From Schaalia sp. ORNL0103 (GTDB lineage: Bacteria > Actinomycetota > Actinomycetes > Actinomycetales > Actinomycetaceae), in the NCBI RefSeq assembly GCF_019429565.1, contig NZ_JAHXSA010000002.1, forward strand, positions 186,001 to 250,000: a stretch of DNA of 64,000 nt, in the 5' to 3' direction. Both the position numbers and the translations under genes were made by a program. Under the pieces are notes generated by a model, which saw nothing but the letters and a program-made list of their open reading frames with translations, made no database searches and was not told the DNA's origin. Numbering within the stretch: position 1 is the first letter of the stretch; each line of letters opens with the position of its first letter. Below, piece after piece: positions 29,085 to 38,482 of this stretch.

Positions 29085-30551
29085 ATGAGCACGTTCACCC
29101 CCGAAAAGGCATCGGCCGACATCGGCGTGTACGGCCTGGGAGTCATGGGCGCAAATCTCGCCCGCAACCTGGCCCGCAACGGCTACGCGACCGCCGTCTT
29201 CAACAGGACCCCGGCTCGCACCGAGAAGCTCATGGCGGAGCACGGCGACGAAGCGACCTTCGTTCCCGCGTCCACGCTGGAAGACTTCGTCGCGTCCCTG
29301 CGCGCCCCCCGCGTCGCCATCATGATGGTCCAGGCCGGCCCCTCGACGGACGCCGTCATGGAGCAGCTCGCCGATCTCATGGACGAAGGCGACATCATCG
29401 TCGACTGCGGTAACTCCCTGTTCACCGACACGATCCGCCGCGAGAAGTGGGCCGCCGAGCGCGGCCTGCACTTCGTGGGCGCGGGCGTCTCCGGCGGCGA
29501 GGAGGGCGCCCTGTGGGGTCCCTCCATCATGCCCGGCGGCACCCCGGCCTCGTACGATCGCGTCGGCCCCATGTTCGAGGCCATCGCCGGCACCTACGAC
29601 GGCGTCCCCTGCTCCACGTACATTGGCGCGAACGGCGCCGGCCACTTCGTGAAGATGGTGCACAACGGCATCGAGTACGCCGACATGCAGGTCATCGCCG
29701 AGGCTTACACCCTCCTGCGTGAGGGCCTGGGTGCGACGCCGGCCGAAATTGCCGACATTTTCGCCGCCTGGAACGAGGGCGAGCTTAACTCCTACCTCAT
29801 GGAGATCACCGTCGAGGTCCTGCGCCAGGTGGATGCCGAGACCGGCAAGCCCCTCGTCGACCTCATCGTGGACGCCGCTTCGCAGAAGGGCACGGGCAAG
29901 TGGACGGTCCAGACCGCCCTCGACCTGGCCGTCCCCGTCACCGCGATCGGCGAGGCGACCTTCGCGCGCGGCGCCTCCTCCGAGCCCGCCCAGCGCGCGG
30001 CCGGCCAGGCGCTCGCGGGCAACGCCACCGCCCTCGTCATCGAGTCGGACGAGGCCCGGGCCGCGTTCATCGAGGACGTGCGTCAGGCGCTGTTCGCCTC
30101 CAAGATCGTCGCCTACTCGCAGGGCTTCGACGAGATCGAGGCCGGCGCGAAGGAATACGACTGGGCCATCGACAAGGGCGCCCTGGCTCGCATCTGGCGC
30201 GCGGGCTGCATCATCCGCGCGGCTTTCCTCGACGACATCACCCGCGCCTACGAGGCCGACCCCGACCTGCCGCTGCTGCTGGCCGCCGAGCCGTTCGCGA
30301 CGCGTTTCCAGGAGTGCACGCCCGCGCTGCGTCGCGTCGTGGCCCAGGCGGCCCTCGCCGGTGTTCCGATCCCGGTGTTCGCCTCGTCCCTGGCCTACTT
30401 CGACCAGATCCGCGCGACGCGCCTGCCGGCGGCCCTCATCCAGGGTCAGCGTGACTTCTTCGGCTCCCACACCTACCACCGGGTAGACAAGGAGGGTGTC
30501 TTCCACACCCTGTGGGCGGTCGATGGTCGTCCCGAGGAACAGTGGTCCTGA
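29085..30551 (+). CDS. gnd: 6-phosphogluconate dehydrogenase (decarboxylating)
   Basis: A 488-residue enzyme of the oxidative pentose phosphate pathway that makes ribulose 5-phosphate, CO2 and NADPH. It has GVYGLGVMGANLARN (NADP-binding), VFNRTPARTEKL, VGAGVSGGEEGALWGPSIMPGG and KMVHNGIEYADMQ. Length is normal (470-490). ATG follows TTAGGAGAGTTATCGC. It stands alone with its own terminator. Confidence 0.96.
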   Translation: MSTFTPEKASADIGVYGLGVMGANLARNLARNGYATAVFNRTPARTEKLMAEHGDEATFVPASTLEDFVASLRAPRVAIMMVQAGPSTDAVMEQLADLMDEGDIIVDCGNSLFTDTIRREKWAAERGLHFVGAGVSGGEEGALWGPSIMPGGTPASYDRVGPMFEAIAGTYDGVPCSTYIGANGAGHFVKMVHNGIEYADMQVIAEAYTLLREGLGATPAEIADIFAAWNEGELNSYLMEITVEVLRQVDAETGKPLVDLIVDAASQKGTGKWTVQTALDLAVPVTAIGEATFARGASSEPAQRAAGQALAGNATALVIESDEARAAFIEDVRQALFASKIVAYSQGFDEIEAGAKEYDWAIDKGALARIWRAGCIIRAAFLDDITRAYEADPDLPLLLAAEPFATRFQECTPALRRVVAQAALAGVPIPVFASSLAYFDQIRATRLPAALIQGQRDFFGSHTYHRVDKEGVFHTLWAVDGRPEEQWS

Positions 30552-30577
30552 TCTGAGATTGCGGCGGAAGCTGCACG

Positions 30578-30611
30578 AGGGGGTGGGTGCGCGGCACCCA
30601 CCCCTTTGTGT
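30578..30611 (+). terminator. Terminator after gnd
   Basis: An 11-12 bp stem GGGGTGGGTGC/GCACCCACCCC with a GCG loop, then TTTGTGTT. Confidence 0.8.
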
Positions 30612-30688
30612 TGCAGCCCATACTTTGGGGTTCTTTCAGGAAACCCAGTTAATCTAGGGGTACACCAATCCGCTGAAAGGGCGAATAC

Positions 30689-33049
30689 GTGGCTACTAAC
30701 AACGGACAGTCTGACTGGAACGACATCATCGAGCCTGGCGGCTCCGGCACGTCAGGGCGGGACTCGCTGCCCTCGCGACGTGCGGCGCGCGCCGCAGCCG
30801 GGTCGCATGCATCCCGGAAGGCTGCCAAGGCCTCGTCGGCCGGAAAGAAGGGCCCGGCGAAGAAGAAGCACCGGTGGGCCAAGCGCATCGGCTTCTCAAT
30901 TCTGACCGTCTTCCTGGGCGTGTTCATCGCGGGCATGGCGGTGTTCCTGTACCTCTACAACACGCTGACCGTTCCCGCGCCGGATGACCTGGCGCTCGCG
31001 CAGAAGACCACGGTCTACTATGCCGACGGCACGACCGAGATGGGTACCCTGGGTGACATCAACCGTCAGATCATCGACACGACGACGTTGCCCGACTACG
31101 TGTCGAAGACGATCGTGGCCTCCGAGGATCGCACGTTCTACACGAACTCTGGTGTTGATCTGAAGGGCATCTTCCGCGCCCTCGTCAACAACCTGCGCGG
31201 CGGCGCCCGCCAGGGTGGCTCGACGCTGACCCAGCAGTACGTGGAGCGCTACTACATCGGCGAGACCACGTCCTACACGGGCAAGCTCAAGGAAGCCGTC
31301 CTGGCCATCAAGATCAACCGTGAGAAGTCCAAGGACGAGGTCATCGGCGCCTACATGAACACGATCTACTTCGGTCGTGGCGCGTACGGCATCGACGCGG
31401 CCGCCCAGGCGTACTTCGGCCACGGCGCCTCTCAGCTGACCCTGTCCGAGTCGGCGCTCCTCGCGGCCGTCATCCCCGCGCCCTCCGCGTGGGACCCCGC
31501 CGTCAACCCCGACAAGGCGAAGGAGCGCTGGGAGCGCGACCTGAACCTCATGGTCGAGGACGGCTGGATCACGCAGGCCGACAAGGATGCCGCGGTGTTC
31601 CCCGAGACGATCGACCCCGACACGCTCAATAGCGCGTCGATGACCGGCACGAACGGCTACCTGATGGCCCAGGTCAAGCAGGAGCTCCTCGCCTCCGACC
31701 AGTTCGACGAGGACAAGATCAGCCAGGGTGGTCTGCGCATCACCTCCACGATCGTCAAGGAGCACCAGGAGCAGGCCGTCGCGGCCGCCCAGGGCATGAA
31801 CGAGGTCGAGGGCTGGGATCCGACGCACCAGCACGTGGCCCTGTCCTCCATGGACCCGGCCACGGGCGAGATCCTCGCCGAGTACGCGGGCGCGGATTAC
31901 GAGAAGCGTCAGCAGAACGCCGTCACGCAGGACATCGCAATGGCCGGCTCGTCCTTCAAGCCTTTCGCCCTGCTGGCGAACGCCCGCCTGGGTGGCACGG
32001 TCTACGACACGTACTCGGGTAAGTCCCCCCAGTATTTCCGAGGCATGGGTACCCCCGTTTCGAACGACGGCGGCTACTCCTTCGGTAACGTCACCCTCGT
32101 GAAGGCGACCGCGTACTCGATGAACACGGTGTTCGTGGGCCTGAACGACGACGTCGAGCCGGAGAACACGCTCCAGGCCGCCATCGACGCGGGTATCCCC
32201 GAGGACACGGTGGGTCTGAATGACGAGCTTCTCAACGTCCTGGGCCCCTCCTCGCCGCACAACATCGACCTGACGACCGCCTACTCGACGATCGCGAACG
32301 GTGGCGAGCGCGTCACCGCCCACATCGTCAAGAAGGTTGAGGACTCGAAGGGCAAGCTGCTTTACAGCGGCGACGTGGCCCCCAAGCGCGTCTTTGACGT
32401 CGAGGAAGTCTCCTCGATTATGCCGGCCCTCGAGGCCGTCACGAAGGGTGAGGGTACCGCCGCCAACGTTGATGCCGCGATCGCGCGACTGACGACGGCC
32501 GGCAAGACCGGTACCTCCTCGGACCAGCTCTCCGCCCAGTTCGTGGGCTTCGTGCCCGGCATGGTGACCGCCGTGTCGATGTACCAGTCCGACGATGCCG
32601 GTAACGCGGTGCCCCTGGATGACGTGGGCGGCCTCGATCAGTTCCACGGCGGCGACTGGCCGGTCGACGTGTGGATCGACTACATGAAGCCGGCGACCGC
32701 GAACCTGCCGGGCGACGACTTCCCGTGGAAGGTCGAGTCCAACCGCAAGGTGCACAACAACGCGCCCACGCCCGCGCCGAGCGCGACGACCGAGGCCCCG
32801 CAGTCCGCTGCCGAGCCCACCGAGACGCCTACCCCCACCGAGACGCCCTCCGCCGAGCCCACCGAGAATTCGGAGAACGGCGGCAACGGTTCGAACAACG
32901 GCAACGGCGGGAATAACAACGGCGGCAACGGTTCGAACAACGGCAACGGCGGGAATAACAACGGCGGCAACGGTTCCAACAACGGCAACGGCGGGAACAA
33001 TAACGGCGGCAATAACAACGGCAACAACAATGGCGGCCGAAGAAACTAG
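30689..33049 (+). CDS. Class A penicillin-binding protein (glycosyltransferase-transpeptidase)
   Basis: A 786-residue bifunctional peptidoglycan synthase. Residues 1-65 are cytoplasmic and basic, with a helix at about 70-95. Glycosyltransferase family 51 motifs: ASEDRTFYTNSGVD (Glu147) and GGSTLTQQYVE. Transpeptidase motifs: Ser421-x-x-Lys424, Ser477-Met-Asn479 and Lys606-Thr-Gly608. The C-terminal 95 residues are Pro/Thr/Glu-rich and then Asn/Gly repeats ending GGRRN. GTG start after GAAAGGGCG. Equivalent to mycobacterial PonA-type enzymes. Confidence 0.95.
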   Translation: MATNNGQSDWNDIIEPGGSGTSGRDSLPSRRAARAAAGSHASRKAAKASSAGKKGPAKKKHRWAKRIGFSILTVFLGVFIAGMAVFLYLYNTLTVPAPDDLALAQKTTVYYADGTTEMGTLGDINRQIIDTTTLPDYVSKTIVASEDRTFYTNSGVDLKGIFRALVNNLRGGARQGGSTLTQQYVERYYIGETTSYTGKLKEAVLAIKINREKSKDEVIGAYMNTIYFGRGAYGIDAAAQAYFGHGASQLTLSESALLAAVIPAPSAWDPAVNPDKAKERWERDLNLMVEDGWITQADKDAAVFPETIDPDTLNSASMTGTNGYLMAQVKQELLASDQFDEDKISQGGLRITSTIVKEHQEQAVAAAQGMNEVEGWDPTHQHVALSSMDPATGEILAEYAGADYEKRQQNAVTQDIAMAGSSFKPFALLANARLGGTVYDTYSGKSPQYFRGMGTPVSNDGGYSFGNVTLVKATAYSMNTVFVGLNDDVEPENTLQAAIDAGIPEDTVGLNDELLNVLGPSSPHNIDLTTAYSTIANGGERVTAHIVKKVEDSKGKLLYSGDVAPKRVFDVEEVSSIMPALEAVTKGEGTAANVDAAIARLTTAGKTGTSSDQLSAQFVGFVPGMVTAVSMYQSDDAGNAVPLDDVGGLDQFHGGDWPVDVWIDYMKPATANLPGDDFPWKVESNRKVHNNAPTPAPSATTEAPQSAAEPTETPTPTETPSAEPTENSENGGNGSNNGNGGNNNGGNGSNNGNGGNNNGGNGSNNGNGGNNNGGNNNGNNNGGRRN
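32875..33043 (+). repeat. In-frame Asn/Gly tandem repeat in the penicillin-binding protein tail
   Basis: Near-identical 51-base units, three copies, each coding for GGNGSNNGNGGNNN-type sequence, followed by shorter units. Such in-frame repeats can change length by slippage. Confidence 0.85.
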
Positions 33050-33071
33050 CCGCGCGTCCTAGCGCCGATGT

Positions 33072-33104
33072 TGCGGGCCCCGAGGAGCATCCTCGGGGCC
33101 CGCA
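33072..33104 (+). terminator. Perfect 14-bp hairpin after the penicillin-binding protein gene
   Basis: Arms 33072-33085 and 33091-33104 with loop AGCAT, 22 bases past the stop, no long T-run. Confidence 0.75.
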
Positions 33105-33130
33105 GTGTGTTCACAGCGGGAGCATGCGCA

Positions 33131-33252
33131 TGCGGATAGGAAACGACGATCCGGATAGGTTACGAACATCTGGATAGGTTAATAACCTATCCATAAGCGA
33201 ATAACTTATCCGGATGCGCACAACCTATCCGGATGCGCACAACCTATCCGGA
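33131..33252 (+). repeat. Forward-inverted motif cluster R7, copy 2
   Basis: Three forward copies of TCCGGATAGGTTA-like sequence are followed by four inverted copies of YAACCTATCCGGA-like sequence. The last two units, separated by TGCG, are identical. It lies between two convergent transcription units. Confidence 0.88.
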
Positions 33253-33355
33253 TGTGAGCGTCTGCGCTCCCACTATGTGCCCTCCGTTGCCGCGCTCCTG
33301 AGGGGACAAGCAATGATGTCTCGTAGACGAACGTCAGATCTTGCAGGCACAGCAA

Positions 33356-33395
33356 AAGGGGTGGCCCCCGCTCACATGAGCGGGGGCCACCCCTT
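33356..33395 (-). terminator. Rho-independent terminator of the rpsF-ssb-rpsR-rplI operon
   Basis: A perfect 19-bp stem (33356-33374 with 33377-33395) whose minus-strand side runs into TTTTGCTG. Very strong. Confidence 0.9.
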
Positions 33396-33425
33396 CAATC
33401 AGCATTCAACCGATGCGTGAAGCCT

Positions 33426-33884
33426 TCACTTCGCGGCGGAAACGCGGACCTTGAGGTTCGCGGACACCTCGGGGTGCAGGCCGACGGTCACCGTGTAGTC
33501 GCCAACGGCCTTGATGGGCGAGGCGATGATGACGCGACGACGATCGATGGTCTGGCCCAGCTGCTCCTTGACCGCGTCAGCGATCGCAGCAGCGGAGACG
33601 GCGCCGAACAGGCGGCCGGAGTTGCCAACCTTGCCGGAGATCTCGACAACGGCACCCTGGAGGGCGTCGCGCACGGCGCGAGCGTCATCGATCGTGGCGA
33701 TCTCGTGGCGGCGACGAGCAGCGGCGATCTGGTCGATCTGCTTCTGCGCGCCGGCGGTCCACTTGGCGGCGAAGCCGCGGGGGACCAGGTAGTTGCGGGC
33801 GTAGCCAGCCTTGACCTCGACGACCTCGCCGGCGTGGCCGAGGTTGGGGACGTCGTGGGTGAGGATCAGTTTCGTGGTAGCCAT
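33426..33884 (-). CDS. rplI: 50S ribosomal protein bL9
   Basis: A 152-residue protein with the L9 N-terminal signature LTHDVPNLGHAGEVVEVKAGYARNYL (seen here in two parts) and the usual long helix and C-terminal domain. Last gene of the rpsF-ssb-rpsR-rplI operon; ATG with AAGGACACAG upstream. Confidence 0.97.
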   Translation of the reverse strand: MATTKLILTHDVPNLGHAGEVVEVKAGYARNYLVPRGFAAKWTAGAQKQIDQIAAARRRHEIATIDDARAVRDALQGAVVEISGKVGNSGRLFGAVSAAAIADAVKEQLGQTIDRRRVIIASPIKAVGDYTVTVGLHPEVSANLKVRVSAAK

Positions 33885-33905
33885 ATCAGCTGTGTCCTTC
33901 CCTTA

Positions 33906-34148
33906 TCAGCGGCCGGTCGTGGAGTAGGGCAGCAGAGCCATCTCACGCGCGTTCTTGACGGCGCGAGCGATCTTGCGCTGCTCCTGGGTGGAAACACCGG
34001 TCACGCGGCGGGCGCGGATCTTGCCGCGGTCCGAGATGAACTTACGCAGCAGAGCGGTGTCCTTGTAGTCGATCTTTTCGATCTTGGCCGACTTCAGCGG
34101 GTTGGCCTTCTTCTTGATGGGCTTGTTGCGAAGTTGGGGCTTCGCCAT
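33906..34148 (-). CDS. rpsR: 30S ribosomal protein bS18
   Basis: An 80-residue basic protein with [41 protein letters not shown] and MALLPYS, all diagnostic of S18. It lacks the Cys residues of the zinc-binding form. ATG after TAGGAGACC. It lies between ssb and rplI; S18 pairs with S6 on the ribosome platform. Confidence 0.97.
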   Translation of the reverse strand: MAKPQLRNKPIKKKANPLKSAKIEKIDYKDTALLRKFISDRGKIRARRVTGVSTQEQRKIARAVKNAREMALLPYSTTGR

Positions 34149-34242
34149 GATGGTCTCCTAGTGAATCCGGGCGGACTGTGCCGCCCCAAGCGTGTTGTCT
34201 TCGACGTGGCGCTTTCCGGCGTAGGTGCCGGGGCGCGCGACT

Positions 34243-34809
34243 TTAGAACGGGGGCTCGTCGCCGAAGGAGGTGGCGCCGCCAGCGGGGGCGGAGCGCCAC
34301 GGGTCCTCGGGGGAGCCGCCGGTCGGTGCGCCGTAGTTGGCGCCACCCTGGCCATATCCACCCTGGCCGCCGCCGTAACCGCCGCCCTGCTGGGGCGCGC
34401 CCTGCTGGCCGCGGTTGTCGGACTGGTAGCCGCCGCCACCGGAGGGGGCGGTGCGGGTGACCTGCGCGCGTGCGCGGCGCAGGGAGGGGCCGACCTCGTC
34501 GACCTGCAGCTCAACGACCGTGCGACGTTCACCCTGCTGGGTGTCGTACGAGCGCTGGGTGAGGCGACCCTGAACGATGACGCGCATGCCCTTACGCAGC
34601 GACTCGGCGACGTTCTCAGCGGTCTCGCGCCACACGGAGCAGCGCATGAAGAGGGTGTCGCCGTCGCGCCACTCACCGGCGTTACGGTCGTAGGTTCGGG
34701 GGGTGGAGGCCACCGTGAAATCGGCGACCGCGGCGCCGGACTGCGTCCAACGCAGTTCGGGGTCAGCGGTCAGGTTACCGATGACAGTGATGACGGTATC
34801 TCCGGCCAT
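34243..34809 (-). CDS. ssb: Single-stranded DNA-binding protein
   Basis: A 188-residue SSB. Residues 1-112 form the OB-fold ([38 protein letters not shown]). The rest is a Gly/Gln-rich flexible tail ending in the acidic tip DEPPF that recruits repair and replication partners. Located between rpsF and rpsR, the standard actinobacterial arrangement. Confidence 0.97.
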   Translation of the reverse strand: MAGDTVITVIGNLTADPELRWTQSGAAVADFTVASTPRTYDRNAGEWRDGDTLFMRCSVWRETAENVAESLRKGMRVIVQGRLTQRSYDTQQGERRTVVELQVDEVGPSLRRARAQVTRTAPSGGGGYQSDNRGQQGAPQQGGGYGGGQGGYGQGGANYGAPTGGSPEDPWRSAPAGGATSFGDEPPF

Positions 34810-34844
34810 GTCGGCTCCTCGGGCTTAGAGGGTGTGGTGTCGGC

Positions 34845-35135
34845 TCAGTGAGCGTCGGGGCGCAGGAGCTTCGTACGGAGAATGGTCTCGTCGATGCCCA
34901 TGCGGCGGTTGATCTCGAGAGCGACCTCGGGGGTCGTGGTCATGTCGATGACGACGTAGATGCCCTCAGAACGCTTGAGGATGTCGTAAGCAAGGCGGCG
35001 CTTGCCCCAGACGTCAACGTTCTCGACGGATCCGCCGTTGGCAGCCACGGGTGCCAGGTACTTCTCCATCATGGGGGCGACGGTGCGCTCGTCGATCGAA
35101 GGATCGAGGATCACCATCAGTTCGTAGTTACGCAC
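34845..35135 (-). CDS. rpsF: 30S ribosomal protein bS6
   Basis: A 96-residue S6 starting VRNYELMVILDPSIDERT and ending RTKLLRPDAH. A GTG 12 bases upstream in frame is part of the AGGAGGTG ribosome site itself, so the GTG at 35135 is chosen; this gives the same length as mycobacterial S6. First gene of the operon. Confidence 0.95.
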   Translation of the reverse strand: MRNYELMVILDPSIDERTVAPMMEKYLAPVAANGGSVENVDVWGKRRLAYDILKRSEGIYVVIDMTTTPEVALEINRRMGIDETILRTKLLRPDAH

Positions 35136-35371
35136 GTTGGTTCCCACCTCCTATGGTCTTTACGGTCACGGACGGTCCGTGACAGGAGGGCGTTGCGTAT
35201 GGCCCGTGAGGGTCTGCTGGACCGGCCGCGGGTGCGGACAGTCCAGCTACCCACTTTACACGGGTGGCAGCGTCTTCGCTAGGGCGTTTCCGGTCACGAT
35301 CGGTTCCCTCGGGACGAGGCCTGGGTCCACCCCGCCGGGACACCGAACCCCGCGCGGAACCGGGGGTGCGC

Positions 35372-35393
35372 ACGAGGCCGGCCCCGGCCTCGT
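35372..35393 (-). terminator. Hairpin after the MATE gene
   Basis: ACGAGGCCGG/CCGGCCTCGT, 10 bp with a 2-base loop, directly past the MATE stop. It contains the abundant GAGGCCGG word. No T-run. Confidence 0.55.
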
Positions 35394-35400
35394 CGATCGG

Positions 35401-36774
35401 CTACAGCGAGCGGGCGCCGAGCCCGTTGGTGAGGGCCCGCATGCCGGTGTAGACGGCCGAGTAGGCGAGCCAGACCATCGCGAGCGCCAGGGACGGGCGC
35501 GCCGTGAGCGCGGTGGAGTGGGCGATGACCCACAGGAGGGGCGCGTAGACGACCAGGTTGACGATGCCGGCGACGGCCAGGTAGCGGCCTCGGCCCGCGC
35601 CGATGAGGACGCCGTCGAGGAGGAAGACGTAGCCGGCGATCGGCTGGAAGAGCGCGCCGACGATGATGGCGACGGTCGCGTAGTCGATGACGGTCTGGTC
35701 GGTCGTGAAGATGCGGGTAATCCATGGCGCGGTGATTGCCAGGACGACGCCGACGGCGACGCCGAAGCCGATGCCCCAGCGCGACAGGGTGCGCAGGAGG
35801 GGGCGCATGGCGCCGCGCTCGCCGGTGCCCGTCGTGAATCCGGCGAGGGCCTGGGCGGCGATCGCGAGCGCGTCGAGCACGTAGGCGGCGAACGTCCACA
35901 GGGTCCACACGATCTGGTGGGCGGCCAGGGCCTGGGTGGAGATTGCGGTGACCGCGCTCAGGGTCGCCAGGAGGGCGACGCGCAGCGCGAGGGTGCGCAC
36001 GAGCAGAGGCGCGCCCTCGAGCGCCGCGCCGAACAGGCCGTCCGTGGAGGGACGCAGGCTCACGCCCTCGCGCCGGGCAGCGCGCACGATCATCCACCCG
36101 AGGAACGCCGCCATGAGCGTCTGGGTGATCGCGGTGCCCAGGCCGGAACCCGCCACCCCCAGGTCGAGGGGGTACATGAGCACCCAGTTGGCCACCGCGT
36201 TGAAGGCCGCGCCCACGGACGCCGCAATCAGGGGAGTGCGCGTGTCCTGCAACCCGCGCAGGGTGCCCGTGGCCGCCAGGACGACAAACATGCCGACGAG
36301 GCCGGGCGCTGAGGCACGCAGGTAGGCCAGGGCGTGCGGCATCGTCGCCGCGTCGGCCCCCAGCCAGGTGAGCAGGGGAGAGGCGAAGACAGCCAGGAGG
36401 ATCGCGGCGAGGGCGCCGAGGCCTCCCGCCAGCCACATGGCCTCGACCCCCGAGCGGATCGCAAGGTCGCGCCGCCCGGCCCCCAGGTGGCGGCCCGCCA
36501 GGGAGGTCGTCGAGTAGGCGAGGAAGATGAAGAGCCCGACCGCCGTGTTCAGCACGGTCGACGCGATGCCCAGGCCCGCCAGCTGCGGGGTGCCCAGATG
36601 GCCCACCATCGTGGAGTCGATGACGGTGAACAGCGGCTCCGCGATGAGAGCCCCGAGGGAGGGCAGCGCGAGCGCCAAGATCATCCGCGTGGTGATCATC
36701 GGGGCCGACGAGGCTGGGTCCCCCTCACGCTTCGCGGGTGAGGTCGGGTCGCTGGGTCCCTGTGTACTCGTCAT
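35401..36774 (-). CDS. MATE-family efflux transporter (DinF-like)
   Basis: A 457-residue protein with about 12 membrane helices. The N-terminal IAEPLFTVIDSTMVGHLGTPQLAGLGIA and the second-half repeat matching it are typical of MATE exporters, and LQDTRTPL is family-conserved. It likely exports drugs or oxidative by-products by cation antiport. ATG 36774 follows GGAGTG; an upstream in-frame ATG at 36828 lies in the DnaA-box region. It is divergent from dnaB. Substrate unknown. Confidence 0.88.
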   Translation of the reverse strand: MTSTQGPSDPTSPAKREGDPASSAPMITTRMILALALPSLGALIAEPLFTVIDSTMVGHLGTPQLAGLGIASTVLNTAVGLFIFLAYSTTSLAGRHLGAGRRDLAIRSGVEAMWLAGGLGALAAILLAVFASPLLTWLGADAATMPHALAYLRASAPGLVGMFVVLAATGTLRGLQDTRTPLIAASVGAAFNAVANWVLMYPLDLGVAGSGLGTAITQTLMAAFLGWMIVRAARREGVSLRPSTDGLFGAALEGAPLLVRTLALRVALLATLSAVTAISTQALAAHQIVWTLWTFAAYVLDALAIAAQALAGFTTGTGERGAMRPLLRTLSRWGIGFGVAVGVVLAITAPWITRIFTTDQTVIDYATVAIIVGALFQPIAGYVFLLDGVLIGAGRGRYLAVAGIVNLVVYAPLLWVIAHSTALTARPSLALAMVWLAYSAVYTGMRALTNGLGARSL

Positions 36775-36787
36775 GACACTCCGATTC

Positions 36788-37035
36788 TTTTCCACAATGT
36801 GTGCACAGGCCTGTGGAAAGCCGTGCATTGGGAAATTCTAGATGGCTCAATGAATGACAATGATGTGACTGTGATGAGGATATCTGCCCTGACAGATCGG
36901 TCATTTCGCGTTGTGCACAGGCGTCGTCGGCGTTGTGCACAGGTTATCCACAATATGTGCACATGCCCGTGCACAGCGTCGGTCGCGCAATCGCCTACAA
37001 CGCGTTAGTCTTCGCCTGAAGGCTCTCTATCCACA
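36788..37035. promoter_or_regulatory. DnaA-box cluster upstream of dnaB
   Basis: Within 250 bases I count one perfect box TTATCCACA (36944-36952) and about seven near-matches: TTTTCCACA 36788-36796, TGTGCACAG 36800-36808, TTTCCACAG (inverted) 36811-36819, TTGTGCACA 36911-36919 and 36933-36941, ATGTGCACA 36955-36963, CGTGCACA near 36968-36975 and CTATCCACA 37027-37035. The left half is AT-rich. It fits DnaA control of dnaB or a DnaA-titrating site; it is not oriC, which lies near dnaA-dnaN. Confidence 0.75.
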
Positions 37036-37113
37036 GGGCTTCAGGCCGCGCTCGCGGCACTCAGCCCAGCCCCGGCCTCGTCCCTATACGCCCGCGCACC
37101 CGAGAGGATCACG

Positions 37114-38466
37114 ATGTCCGACGACCAGTTCGACCGCGTCCCGCCGCAGGACATCGACGCGGAGATGAGCGTCCTCGGATCGATGATGCTGACGACCGAG
37201 GCCGCCAACGTCGTCTCCGAAATGCTGCGCGGGCAGGACTTCTACCAGCCCAGCCACGAGACGATCTTCGACACCATCGTCGAACTCAACGGCCGCGCAG
37301 AACCCGCCGATGCGATCACCGTCGCCGGCGAACTTAAGCGCGCTGGCGTCCTGTCGAAGGTGGGCGGCGCCGCCTACCTGCACACCCTCATCGCCTCCGT
37401 GCCCACCGCCGCGAACGCCGCCTACTACGCGCGCATCGTGCGCGAACGCGCCATCATGCGCCGCCTTGTCACCGCGGGCACGCGCGTCGTCCAGCTCGGC
37501 TACGCGGACGCGGGCGGCGACGTCGACGAGATCGTCGACCAGGCCCAGGCCGAGGTCTACGCCGTCTCCGACGGGCGCGAAACCAGCGACTATGTGTCCA
37601 TGGACACGATGAGCACGGATATTCTCATCGCCCTCGAAGACATTGAAAAGAACCAGGGCAAACTCAACGGCGTGCCTACCGGCTTCACCGACCTGGATGA
37701 GCTGACCCAGGGCCTACACGGCGGCCAGATGATCATCGTCGCCGCCCGACCCGCGATGGGTAAGTCCACGCTCGCCCTGGATTTTTGCCGCTCGGCATCC
37801 ATGAAGCACGGCATCACGTCGCTCATCTTCTCGCTGGAAATGAGCTCGCAGGAAATCGCGATGCGTATGCTCTCCGCCGAGTCCGGGGTGCGTCTGTCCA
37901 AGATGCAGGCCGGCAAAATGAACAGCAACGAATGGCAAAAGGTCGCCGAAACCTCCTCGCGCATGAGCGCTGCACCCCTGTACGTCGACGACTCCGCGAA
38001 CATCACCATCTCCGAGATTCGCTCGAAGTGCCGCCGCCTCAAGCAGCAGGAAAACCTGGGCCTCGTCGTCATCGACTACCTCCAGCTCATGACGAGCGGC
38101 CGCCAGGTCGAGTCGCGTCAGCAGGAAGTCTCCGCGATGTCGCGAAACCTCAAGCTCCTGGCCAAGGACCTCGACATCCCGGTCATCGCCGTCGCGCAGC
38201 TGAACCGTAACTCCGAGGGCCGCACCGACCGCAAGCCCATGATGAGCGACCTGCGTGAGTCCGGCTCGCTCGAGCAGGACGCCGATATCATTATCCTGCT
38301 GCACCGCCCCGACTACTACGACAAGGAAGACCGCCCCGGCGAGGCCGACATCATCGTCGCTAAGCACCGTGCCGGTGCGACCGCGACCGTCACAGCCCTC
38401 TTCCAGGGCGACATGGCGCGCTTCGTCAACTACACGGGACGCCCGGAGCCCGGCGGCGGAGAGTAA
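37114..38466 (+). CDS. dnaB: Replicative DNA helicase DnaB
   Basis: A 450-residue hexameric helicase. Residues 1-110 are the N-terminal domain (PPQDIDAEMSVLGSMM); the RecA-like core has Walker A ARPAMGKST (about residue 212), SLEMSSQEIAMRML, Walker B VVIDYLQLM and the C-terminal RESGSLEQDADIIILLHR. No intein, although dnaB is often an intein host in actinobacteria. ATG follows GAGAGGATCACG. DnaA boxes precede it. Confidence 0.97.
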   Translation: MSDDQFDRVPPQDIDAEMSVLGSMMLTTEAANVVSEMLRGQDFYQPSHETIFDTIVELNGRAEPADAITVAGELKRAGVLSKVGGAAYLHTLIASVPTAANAAYYARIVRERAIMRRLVTAGTRVVQLGYADAGGDVDEIVDQAQAEVYAVSDGRETSDYVSMDTMSTDILIALEDIEKNQGKLNGVPTGFTDLDELTQGLHGGQMIIVAARPAMGKSTLALDFCRSASMKHGITSLIFSLEMSSQEIAMRMLSAESGVRLSKMQAGKMNSNEWQKVAETSSRMSAAPLYVDDSANITISEIRSKCRRLKQQENLGLVVIDYLQLMTSGRQVESRQQEVSAMSRNLKLLAKDLDIPVIAVAQLNRNSEGRTDRKPMMSDLRESGSLEQDADIIILLHRPDYYDKEDRPGEADIIVAKHRAGATATVTALFQGDMARFVNYTGRPEPGGGE

Positions 38467-38482
38467 GGGCTGGTTTACCCGG

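Noticed and set aside
33131-33252. CRISPR array (also considered for 10006-10208, 17911-18093 and 39103-39304)
   Set aside because: Units are only 12-20 bases, flip orientation midway, have irregular spacers and no cas genes nearby.
36788-37035. A second chromosomal origin
   Set aside because: The window edge at dnaN places oriC upstream of base 1; this cluster lacks the dnaA-dnaN setting and a clear unwinding element.
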